NCBI GenBank assembly: GCA_023807065.1
Contig: JAJJLU010000972.1
Coordinates: forward strand, 1 to 12,929
DNA length: 12,929 nucleotides
From: Isotricha intestinalis
Lineage: Eukaryota; Ciliophora; Litostomatea; Vestibuliferida; Isotrichidae
Direction of reading: 5' to 3'
The first letter of the stretch is position 1. The number at the start of each line of letters is the position of its first letter. Both the position numbers and the translations under genes were made by a program. Positions 1 through 7,759 of the stretch are shown here, one piece after another. The notes beneath the pieces were generated by a model. The model saw nothing but the letters and a program-made list of their open reading frames with translations, did not search any database and had not been told where the DNA came from.

Positions 1-116
1 TTTTTTTTTTTGAAAGAATTAGTTTGAGAAATTTTTTTTTCTTTTTCATTATTATTAATATTTCCAGGTTCCAAAGAAGAAATAATTAATTTAAAAGGAT
101 TTTTCTTATTTAACAT
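1..116 (-). CDS. 5' end of an unidentified protein-coding gene, cut by the window edge
   Basis: On the minus strand an ATG at 116-114 opens a frame that stays open to position 1, giving about 38 codons beginning MLNKKNPFKLIISSLEPGN and continuing Asn/Lys/Glu-rich. In this A+T-rich DNA a stop is expected about every ten codons, so an open frame of this length starting with ATG is suggestive but not proof. It lies about 120 bp downstream of, and on the same strand as, the MORN gene, matching the tandem minus-strand layout seen elsewhere. No domain can be recognised from this fragment. It could be chance, because the reading ends in an A-rich (AAA = Lys) tract. Confidence 0.45.
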   Translation of the reverse strand, partial: MLNKKNPFKLIISSLEPGNINNNEKEKKISQTNSFKKK

Positions 117-236
117 TTTATATATTAATTTTTGGGAAAAAAATATATTAATGAATTTAATTGAAAATTAAATAATAAAAATATTTTTGAAATATTTTAT
201 TTATAAAATTTGATTTTTAATTATATTATTAATTAA

Positions 237-1484
237 TTAATATATTATGGTAACATAACCATCAATTGTTCTTATTCCTGTATTTTGAGAAGAATTTTTT
301 AAATATTCATTTAAATGCTCTAAAGAAAATAAATCAAGATTAAAATTTCTTGTTTTAAAATTTAAATTTGGAACTTTTTCTTCATTAGCATCATATATTT
401 TTTTAATAATCACCGGTTCTTCTAATATTTCACCATATTTCCAAAGGCCTTTATATATATTTTTCTTAGTTTCATATATTCCTCTACCTTGTGGAAAGTC
501 ATTGAACCAAACTCCACTAAATTTATCTCCATTTATAAAATGATAAACTCCATTTCCTTCTTTTTTCCCAAAAGCAAATTCACCTATATATTTCTCACAT
601 AAATCACCATCATTATTATCTAAATTATTATTATTATTATCATTATTTAAAACATTATTAGTATAATTATTGATATTACCATTGACATTATTATTTCCAA
701 AAATAAATTTCCCATTTCCATGAAAATATCCTTTTTGAAAATCTCCAATATAAATACTTCCATTATTTCCTTTAAAAATACCTTTTCCTTCTGGAATTCC
801 ATTGAAGAAATTTCCTTTATAATTGAATCCATTTATCCAAATAAATTCTCCATCTCCATTAAATTTATCGTTAGAAAATTGTCCAATATATTTGCATCCA
901 TCTTTATAAATAAAAATACCATTACCTTCTTTTTTTTTATTAACCCAATTTCCATCAAAAAAATCTCCATTAGAATAATTCATTTTTCCTTTTCCATTAA
1001 TTTTATTATTTTTTATTTCTCCATAATAAATTCCTTCATTTAAAAAAATTTTAGCTTTATAAATTATATTATTTTTAAATAAACCATCATAAAAAATTTT
1101 TTCTTCTCTTAAAAATAATTTTCCAGGTCCTTCCAGATTAAAATCTTTATTCCAATAACCCCAATATATATAATTATTATTTAAAAGAATGGGTTGTAAT
1201 AAAAATAAATTATTTATATTACCTTCATAAGAATTTGATATTTCTGAATTATTTTCTTTTAAATATTCTTGTATTTCTAATGGGAGTTCTTTTTTAAAAT
1301 CATTTATTGAAATTGGTATTACTTTATTTGGAGTTATTAATATATTTGAAGTAGAGGAATAATCATTAAAATCTTTTATTAAGGTTAAAGGGTTTTCAAA
1401 GTTATTAATTATATTTATTTCATCATCGTTTATAATTTCATTTTCTTTTTCTTCAAATAATACTCTATAGGTGTGACAACCCAT
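237..1484 (-). CDS. MORN-repeat protein with a possible N-terminal acylation motif
   Basis: This 415-aa protein has about ten MORN repeats between residues 107 and 352, for example YYGEIKNNKINGKGKMNY (153-170), FFDGNWVNKKKEGNGIFIY (175-193) and KFSGVWFNDFPQGRGIY (321-337). MORN repeats form an extended beta-sheet and usually act as membrane- or cytoskeleton-associated scaffolds; some accompany PIP kinases, but no kinase domain is present here. The N terminus is MGCHTYR: Gly2 and Cys3 fit N-myristoylation plus palmitoylation, which would place the protein at a membrane. Residues 1-106 and the tail after 352 are not recognised. An Asn-rich low-complexity insert (264-292) interrupts the repeat array. 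The start is the first in-frame ATG, ahead of an A-rich leader, and the stop is TAA. Substrate and partners are unknown. It could serve in cortex, basal body or axoneme structure, which is inference. Confidence 0.88.
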   Translation of the reverse strand: MGCHTYRVLFEEKENEIINDDEINIINNFENPLTLIKDFNDYSSTSNILITPNKVIPISINDFKKELPLEIQEYLKENNSEISNSYEGNINNLFLLQPILLNNNYIYWGYWNKDFNLEGPGKLFLREEKIFYDGLFKNNIIYKAKIFLNEGIYYGEIKNNKINGKGKMNYSNGDFFDGNWVNKKKEGNGIFIYKDGCKYIGQFSNDKFNGDGEFIWINGFNYKGNFFNGIPEGKGIFKGNNGSIYIGDFQKGYFHGNGKFIFGNNNVNGNINNYTNNVLNNDNNNNNLDNNDGDLCEKYIGEFAFGKKEGNGVYHFINGDKFSGVWFNDFPQGRGIYETKKNIYKGLWKYGEILEEPVIIKKIYDANEEKVPNLNFKTRNFNLDLFSLEHLNEYLKNSSQNTGIRTIDGYVTIIY

Positions 1485-1597
1485 ACAAAAAAATAAATAA
1501 ATAAATTTAAATAAATCATAACTTTAAAATTCATTAAATAAAAAATAGTAAAATATTTATTTTTCAATTTAAATGAAAACTTAAAAGTGTTTTCACT

Positions 1598-3591
1598 TTA
1601 TATAATATCATATTTTTTAATTGATTGTATTTGAGTATCATAAATTGACAATAATCTCACAATATATTTATTAATAGAACTTTGTGGATATAATATTATA
1701 TAAAATCCCAAAATTTTTGTTCTTTATTTACTTCTTTATAGTAGTTCTATGATAATCACTTCCAAATTCCTCATAATTATTTTAATCAATCTTTATTGAT
1801 GCAAAGCCTTGTTTTTGAAGAAATTTAAATCCACAAAAACTATAATATAATAAATATTCTAAAGGAATATAAATAATTCTTGTTTCTTTTTTTTCATTTA
1901 TATAAAAGATATAATTAGACTTTCTCATCTTTATCTATTTCTCCCTTTTTTATATATATATATTTTTCATTTCTTTAAACTTAATTCTAGTTATTAAATC
2001 ATTGAAATTATCATCAAGATAAGATATAATTAATATTTTTAGTTCTTTAAATTCATATTATGATTAAAAATAAATGTTTTTTTTATCTTATATTCATGTA
2101 CCCTCTTTTAGTTATTAGCCTGTCTAATAAACCTTTTATATTATATTATTTTTTCTAATATCATCTTAAATTATTCATTGTTTTATCTTTAAAATCCATT
2201 TTCCATTCTCCATCAAATTTATTTTTTTAATCCAATTTTTAAAGATAATCTGATATTAGAATAAAATAATTGAGGAAAATGGTATAATGCTTTAACTCAT
2301 GAAATACAATAATAATGGCTATATATCCCTGGTAAATATGATGAATCAATTATTTGTAAAATAATAATATCTTTTTGTCAAAATTCTCTACCTGTTTTCC
2401 ATATTATTTTCTCTCCTTGGAAATGCTCTTTTTACTCTTTGTTTAATTTCTCTTTCATTATTATTTATATTATAAGGTTTAGGTTTTAGAAAATAATCAA
2501 TTGTAATTTTATTTCTAAATATCATTTTAAAGTCATCATCATTATTTTTCATTTATATTTGCATCATAATAATTTGAAATATATCATTGTCTTAAATAAA
2601 TAATTTTTTATTTCATTTTCAATCCTCAAACTTTTTAAGTATTTTTTCTATCTCTTTGGAACCTTTATCTTAATAGATTACTATATCATATATATCATAA
2701 ATATTTTTCAGTTTATTTTTTGACATTTATACAATATTAAATAATAATAAGTATCATCTAATTTATCACTTAAATAAAATCTATATTCATCTTTAATTAA
2801 ATGATAAGAATTTTAAAAATACATTTTTTTAAAGAAAGATAATTAATGTATCTTAATCATTAATATTTAAACTTGAAAAAAATAAAAAAACATTTCAGAG
2901 AAAAAAATGAAAATAATGAAAAACTACTAAAAAATAAAAGATTTTGATTGAATTTAACAATATAATTCAATGATTAAAAAAAATACTTTTATTGAAAAAC
3001 TAAATTATTTTTTTGCAATGAAAAAAGGGCTAAATAATTATTTAAAAGAGAAAAGATAGGGATTCATTCTGACTTTATATAATATCTATATTTTTTACAA
3101 GAAAAAGTTTTAAAATTTGGATTTAAAAGAAATTTTTTTAATTCATAATTTATTTTTATGTAAATTTGATTATATTTATTGTTAAACTGCAATAATTATG
3201 AGTTTTATTTCCAAAAAAATTAATAAAGAATTATATAAATTTATAAGTTGGAATATAAAGCTCATTTTTTTATTGTTTCATTTATCCTTTCAATATCTTC
3301 ATTAAAGATATTTTTTAAATGAAAGAGAAACTTCCAAAGATAATTAAAAAAATGTTCATAAATTTAAAAAGAGAAGAAGAAGTTTAATTAATTTTTTTAA
3401 AATTTTTTGATTAAAATTAATTATTTTTAAAACATTATTATTCTTTTAATCATAAATTTATCTTTTTATCATTAACAAAAATGTTTCAGTTACAATATTA
3501 AAATATCTTTATAAACATATAAGAGTTCACTTTGAATTTATTCTAATAAAACTTTATATAAATCTTTATGAAATATTGCAATTTTTCCCAT
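1598..3591 (-). pseudogene. Decayed protein-coding gene or genes (fragments in several frames)
   Basis: There is no intact gene here, but the minus strand carries a series of coding-like pieces with balanced residue use. In order they are: from ATG 3591, MGKIAIFHKDLYKVLLE then TAA; about 3330-3270, including NIFNEDIERINETIKK; 3189-2866, an open run of about 41 codons including ELKKFLLNPNFKTFSCKKYR, continuing in frame past TGA and TAA; from ATG 2726, MSKNKLKNIYDIYDIVIY; 2425-2219, including HFQGEKIIWKTGREF and DIIILQIIDSSYLPGIYSHY with two in-frame TGA codons; 2220-2197, KFDGEWKM, which is MORN-like; 1928-1785, 48 codons including EYLLYYSFCGFKFLQKQGF; and 1723-1598, about 41 codons including RLLSIYDTQIQSIKKYDII then TAA. 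TAA, TGA, TAG and several frameshifts separate them, so normal translation is impossible. The shared strand and left-to-right order suggest one decayed gene of about 2 kb. No family is recognised. Chance open runs in A+T-rich DNA remain possible for single pieces. Confidence 0.5.
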
Positions 3592-3692
3592 ACTATTCAA
3601 AATATAATTTATATTTTTCTTAAAAATAATTTTAATCTATATAGTTTCTTTAAATAATCGAAGAAAAAAAAAAAATATTCATCAAAAAAAAA

Positions 3693-4706
3693 ATGTCAAA
3701 TTATATAATTCCATCATCATATAAACCAATATTTGAAAAGTTAGAAGCTCAAAAGGCTATAAAATTAATTAAAGATACATTTGAAACAAAGCTTGCAGAA
3801 AAGTTAAATTTAGTCCGTGTATCAGCTCCAATAATGGTTCCATCAGACACAGGAGTTAACGACTTACTTAATGGCTATGAACGTCCTGTAGAATTCGATG
3901 TGAAAGAAACAAAAAAAAAATTACAAATAGTTCAATCATTGGCAAAATGGAAAAGAATTGCTTTAAAAAGATATGGATTTAAACATGGTGAAGGGTTATA
4001 TACTGATATGAATGCTATTAGAAGAGATGAAGATACTGATAATATTCATTCTATTTATGTTGATCAATGGGATTGGGAAAAAATAATTTCAAAAGAAGAA
4101 AGGAATATTGATTTTTTAAAAAAAACAGTTAGAGAAATTTTTGAAGTTTTTAAAATGACTGAAAATATTTTGATTGATAATTTTCCAGAAAAAAAATTAA
4201 AAAAAAGGATTCCAGATGATATTTTTTTTATTACTTCTCAAGAATTAGAAGATAAATATCCAAATGAAACTCCAAGAGAAAGAGAGAATTTAATTTCAAA
4301 AGAAAAAGGAGCAGTTTTTATTTTACAAATAGGTAAAAAATTAAAGAGTGGAATAAGTCATGATGGCCGTAGTCCTGATTATGATGATTGGGAATTAAAT
4401 GGAGATATTCTTTTATGGTTTGAACCACTTAATATTTCTATTGAACTTTCTTCAATGGGAATTAGAGTTGATGAGGAATCATTATTAAAACAATTAAAAG
4501 AATCTGGACATGAGGATAGAAAAGAATTATTATATCATAAAATGCTTTTAAATGGAGAATTACCTTTAACTATTGGAGGAGGATTAGGACAATCTAGAAT
4601 TTGTATGTATTTCATGCAAACTGTTCATATTGCTGAAGTTCAAGCTTCTGTTTGGCCTTATGATATGGAACAAAGCTTTAAAAGAAAAGGAATCGAATTT
4701 TTGTAA
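3693..4706 (+). CDS. asnA: Aspartate-ammonia ligase (bacterial-type asparagine synthetase A)
   Basis: This 337-aa protein spans the full length of the AsnA family (about 330 aa in bacteria). AsnA uses ATP to join ammonia to aspartate, giving asparagine, AMP and pyrophosphate; its fold is related to class II aminoacyl-tRNA synthetases (aspartyl/asparaginyl type). Conserved segments are visible in order: SLAKWKR (82-88), GEGLYTDMNAIRRDED (99-114), SIYVDQWDWEK (120-130), SPDYDDW (227-233), NGDILLWF (236-243), ELSSMGIRVD (251-260) and the motif-3-like TIGGGLGQSR (293-302). No targeting peptide is evident, so it is probably cytosolic. Most eukaryotes use the unrelated glutamine-dependent AsnB type, while AsnA is known from bacteria and some anaerobic protists, so transfer from bacteria is likely. 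No intron is seen. The start is the first ATG after an A-rich leader, and the stop is TAA. The gene converges on the hydrolase downstream. Confidence 0.96.
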   Translation: MSNYIIPSSYKPIFEKLEAQKAIKLIKDTFETKLAEKLNLVRVSAPIMVPSDTGVNDLLNGYERPVEFDVKETKKKLQIVQSLAKWKRIALKRYGFKHGEGLYTDMNAIRRDEDTDNIHSIYVDQWDWEKIISKEERNIDFLKKTVREIFEVFKMTENILIDNFPEKKLKKRIPDDIFFITSQELEDKYPNETPRERENLISKEKGAVFILQIGKKLKSGISHDGRSPDYDDWELNGDILLWFEPLNISIELSSMGIRVDEESLLKQLKESGHEDRKELLYHKMLLNGELPLTIGGGLGQSRICMYFMQTVHIAEVQASVWPYDMEQSFKRKGIEFL

Positions 4707-5079
4707 AAATATTTTTTGTTTTTTTAGATAAAAAATTTATAGGTTTTTTATATAATTTTGATGACTAAAAAATTATATCTGTTAAAAATATAAGCTTAAA
4801 AATCTATCAATAATTTATTTTTTTTTTTAATATGTTTTATATTGTTATGAAAAATTGTTCTTGAATTTGAAATAAAAAAAAGAAAAAATCACAACTCTTC
4901 ACCATATTAAACCAAAAAACCTGTGATTTTTTTTCAAAAATATTTTCTTTTCAATTAAAATAACAACAATATTATTTTTGGATTTTATCTTTGAAAAAAA
5001 TCTAATAATTTAATTAAAGTTTTTTTCCTATTTAAAACAAAAAAATATCCAAAGAATTGGTATAATGGGGAAAGAAAAT
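4707..5079. other. Convergent intergenic spacer
   Basis: This 373-bp spacer lies between two genes that end facing each other (AsnA on plus, the hydrolase on minus), so it holds both 3' ends. No coding-like frame was found. Its only distinct element is the inverted repeat annotated at 4882-4935; the rest is A/T-rich with long T and A runs. It contains no RNA gene that can be recognised. Confidence 0.6.
4882..4935. repeat. Inverted repeat (11-12 bp arms) between convergent genes
   Basis: AAAAAATCACA (4883-4893) is matched by its reverse complement TGTGATTTTTT (4922-4932), and the flanking G at 4882 and the C at 4935 pair if one T is looped out. The arms enclose about 28 nt. The TCACA/TGTGA core makes it more specific than the pure-A/T inverted repeats common in this DNA. 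On the plus strand the right arm is followed by T residues, so it could form a 3'-end hairpin for AsnA or for the gene reading the other way. It may have no function. Confidence 0.45.
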
Positions 5080-5953
5080 TTATTTAATATATTTTTTAAG
5101 AAAAGTCTTCATAATTTCAGCAATTTCTTCACAATGAGATTCAAGAGCAAAATGTCCACTATCAACGAAATGAATTTCTGCATTAGGTAAATCTTTTTTA
5201 AAAGCATTAGCACCATCTGGAATAAAAGAAGGATCATTTTTTCCCCAAACAGCTAATAAAGGAGGTTGTTTTTCCTTTAAATATTTCTGAAATTCTGGAT
5301 ATAATTTAACATTATTTTGATAATCAAAAATTAAATCATTTTGAATTTCATTTCTTTCAGGTAAAGAAACATAAGCAAAATCTAATGTATATCCATCAGG
5401 AGCAACACTATTTAAAGGAGTTCCAAATGTATATTGACCTTTAATAGTTTCAAAAGCATAAGCAGAACTAAATTGTTTTCTTAATTCTTTTGTTGGATTT
5501 TTCCAATATTCTTTTCTAGCTTCCCATTTTTTTCCCAAACCTTCTTCATATACATTTCCATTTTGAGTAATTATAGATTGAATTTTTTCTGGATGTTTTA
5601 AAGCCAAACGAAAACCAATTGGAGCTCCATAATCAAAAACATACATTGAATATTTTTTTAAGACCAACAATTTCTGTAAATTTATCTATAATATTTGATA
5701 TATTGTCAAAAGAATAAGTAAAAGAAGGTCTTATTGGAGATTTTGTTTGACCAAATCCAGGATAATCTGGAGCAATTAAGTGATAATCTTCTGATAATTT
5801 TGGTATTAATTCTCTAAACATAAAACTTGAACTTGGGAAACCATGTAAAAGTAAAATTGAAGGATTTTCAGGTTTTCCTGATTCTCTATAAAATATTTCA
5901 GTATCTTCAATTTTTACAGTTTTGTATTGAATTTTTTTATAATCAGAACTCAT
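5080..5953 (-). CDS. Alpha/beta hydrolase, haloalkane dehalogenase/epoxide hydrolase-like, with an internal +1 frameshift
   Basis: Two overlapping frames give the two halves of one hydrolase. The first (from ATG 5953) holds the oxyanion segment LLLHGFPSSSFMF (34-46) and DYPGFGQ (63-69). The second holds the nucleophile segment MYVFDYGAPIGFRLALKHPE (Asp at about 107 in joined numbering), the acid-bearing WGKNDPSF (Asp about 240) and the catalytic-His segment DSGHFALE (His about 267). An aspartate nucleophile suits dehalogenases or epoxide hydrolases rather than serine esterases; the true substrate is not known. The frames meet at a run of seven A's (forward T's 5655-5661). Skipping one base gives a 290-aa protein, a normal length for the family. 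Nothing else is broken, so an assembly or sequencing error in the homopolymer is the simplest explanation; a recent null mutation or a tolerated frameshift is also possible. The family is mainly bacterial, so transfer is likely. Stop TAA. Confidence 0.85.
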
Positions 5954-6235
5954 AATAAAAAATAAAAGAAATAAAATATTGAATTTATATATTTTAATGC
6001 AAAGATTGTTATAAAAATTTCTTTTTGATAAATAAATAATCTTCTGTTATTTTTTTTCTAAATTCTGAATTTTTAAATAAAAAATTTATGTTGTAAATTT
6101 ATTTGAATAATAATTATTCATTGTTCACTAACGAACAAATATTTATTTATTCATGCCTGAAAGTTTGTAAAGAGAGAATTAATCTTAAAAAAATTTATTT
6201 TTTTAAAAATTTAATTTTGAACTAATATTAAATAT

Positions 6236-6784
6236 TTATTTTTCAAAATGTATCCATTCATAATAAACTTTTTTCTTTCCATAATCCCAATGATGATCTT
6301 TTAAACTAGGAGAATGACCAGAAACTTTAGCATTTTTTCCACCAACAGTAACAATCATAGCATGAGTTTTTCTTCCATCACAATTATCTTCATGGTAAAC
6401 AATAACATCTCCTTTTTCAATCCATTCAGGAGGAGCTAATTTTTTTCCACAAGCTCTTTTCCATCCTAAATTTTTATATAGACAAACTCCTAAAGATTTA
6501 GCACCAAGTATTACATCACATCTACTTGTTTTACATTTACTTTTTAATGAAACTCCTCCTGCAATTAAACATTGACTTACAAAATTTGCACAATCACCAT
6601 TGTGTTTTTGATATTTACAAGCATCATTTCCATAATATCCATAAGGAGTACATGCGTTTCTTCCACTTCCACATCTATGATTTATTTTTTTATAATGTTG
6701 ATATGCATATTCTACTGCTTTTACACGGTCATATGATATTATGTTTGATAATAGGATTAGACATATTAAAGTAAAGAGCCTCAT
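6236..6784 (-). CDS. Secreted putative amidase-domain protein (Amidase_6 / papain-like fold)
   Basis: This 182-aa protein begins with a signal peptide: Arg2 followed by a hydrophobic stretch to about residue 16. The mature part starts around YDRVKAVEYA (18-27). GDCANFVSQCLIAGG (63-77) carries the likely nucleophile Cys65, WIEKGDVIVY (121-130) follows, and HAMIV (141-145) carries the likely catalytic His141, with GHS at 156-158. This arrangement matches the putative amidase domain related to NlpC/P60 and CHAP enzymes. About ten other cysteines between 38 and 135 suggest disulphide bonds, fitting secretion or a digestive vacuole. Such enzymes cleave amide bonds, often in peptidoglycan; a role in digesting engulfed bacteria is inference. 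The start is the only ATG placing the signal sequence at the N terminus, and the stop is TAA. It lies 282 bp upstream of, and on the same strand as, the hydrolase. Bacterial ancestry is plausible. Confidence 0.82.
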   Translation of the reverse strand: MRLFTLICLILLSNIISYDRVKAVEYAYQHYKKINHRCGSGRNACTPYGYYGNDACKYQKHNGDCANFVSQCLIAGGVSLKSKCKTSRCDVILGAKSLGVCLYKNLGWKRACGKKLAPPEWIEKGDVIVYHEDNCDGRKTHAMIVTVGGKNAKVSGHSPSLKDHHWDYGKKKVYYEWIHFEK

Positions 6785-6952
6785 TTTTATAAAAATCTAA
6801 AATTATTTTATTATTTTTTTTTATATATAGTTTTTTATAATTATTAAAATTATATTTATTTAATAAAATTTTACTCTTAATGAATAAATCAAAAAGTAAT
6901 ATTGAAATAAATAACTTCAACAATTAAAAATTAGTTAAAATAGTAAAATCAT

Positions 6953-6976
6953 TAATGTTTGAAAATCATATACCAA
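6953..6976 (+). promoter_or_regulatory. Upstream sequence shared with the Mei2-like gene's 5' region
   Basis: TAATGTTTGAAAA (6953-6965) runs directly into AAAATCATATACCAA (6962-6976). The same two words recur in the same orientation at 11078-11090 and 11177-11191, upstream of the Mei2-like gene. Here they lie about 170 bp upstream of the amidase start (opposite orientation) and about 170-190 bp upstream of the ATG of the plus-strand relic at 7144. A regulatory role is only a guess; A/T-rich words repeat by chance, although the three C residues in the second word make that less likely. Confidence 0.25.
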
Positions 6977-7143
6977 CAAATAATAATTTTATATCAATAT
7001 ATTTTTTAAAAAAAAAATAATTTCTTTTAATTCTATTATTTTTTTGAAATAAGAATAATTCAGAAAAATAAATAATTTGATTTGAATTCATTAAAAAAAC
7101 CTTTCTAAAAAGTAAAATTCTTAAATCATATTAAATTAATATA

Positions 7144-7623
7144 ATGTCATTATTTAATTTGAAAAGATAATACTTTTTAAAATCATTAAAAGATTAAATA
7201 CAAAAAATCTCAAAAAAATCGCAGATACAAAGAATATAATTCATTAAATCTAATTAAATAACAACATTTTCTCTTCCTAAACATAAAGTTATAAAACTTA
7301 AACTGATGTAAATACAAATAAAAATAAGCAAAGATATTTTTGATGAATAAATAAAAATAGGAGAAAAACCTAAAGTTAGTTTTGTTGATAATATTAAATT
7401 ATTAGATGAGGATTCGGATAATAGTTTATAAATAAAAAAAATTTAATAATATTTTTGAAATAATTGATATAATAATTGATAAAGAAGAAAATAAAGAAAT
7501 GAATCATTAATTAAAAGAACAAAGAAATAAATGAAAATTGTTTATTGTAAAACATGTAATATTGATTAATATTCTTTAATTATAGAGTTATTATTGATGT
7601 GTATTAAAATATTCATAATATAA
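7144..7623 (+). pseudogene. Decayed protein-coding gene, interrupted mainly by TAA codons
   Basis: From ATG 7144 (MSLFNLKR, then TAA) one frame gives about 100 codons of protein-like sequence broken only by TAA: pieces include IQKISKKSQIQRI, ITTFSLPKHKVIKLKLM, IQIKISKDIFDE and IKIGEKPKVSFVDNIKLLDE. After a run of eight A's (7434-7441) the coding character moves to another frame (NNIFEIIDIIIDKEENKEMN), then back to the first at ATG 7531 (MKIVYCKTCNID, with a CxxC). The frame ends at TAA 7621-7623. As read with the code used by the neighbours this cannot be translated. Gln codons (CAA) mutated to TAA would explain the pattern, and CAA/CAG codons still survive in it. No family is recognised. The stretch 6785-7143 between it and the amidase start shows no gene. 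Confidence 0.45.
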
Positions 7624-7759
7624 AATTATGTAATTTATAAAAATTAATATATTTAATAATTATATTTTTTAATACAGAATTTCTAAAAATATTGAAGAAA
7701 AAAAAATTCAAAAAACTGATGACAAATTAAAATTATTATTTTTAAACAAAATTATTATT

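Noticed and set aside
720..1043. Plus-strand open frame of 107 codons
   Set aside because: It lies opposite the MORN gene; its Ile/Phe/Ser-rich product is the antisense shadow of a Lys/Asn/Gly-rich gene.
2965..3190. Coding-like plus-strand reading in the long gene-free region
   Set aside because: It has several stops, and the minus-strand reading of the same DNA is longer, has better residue balance and continues the order of the other relic pieces.
4750..4778. Inverted repeat with ATATAATTTT / AAAATTATAT arms
   Set aside because: Pure A/T arms of this length are expected by chance at this base composition.
6121..6138. Small inverted repeat TTGTTC-ACTAAC-GAACAA
   Set aside because: A six-base stem between two tandem genes with no supporting context; likely chance.
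6526..6774. Plus-strand His-rich open frame
   Set aside because: Antisense of the amidase coding sequence, which has clear domain motifs on the other strand.
6729..6923. Minus-strand open frame overlapping the amidase 5' end
   Set aside because: Ile/Asn/Lys/Leu composition of plain A/T-rich DNA, in a different frame from the signal peptide start.
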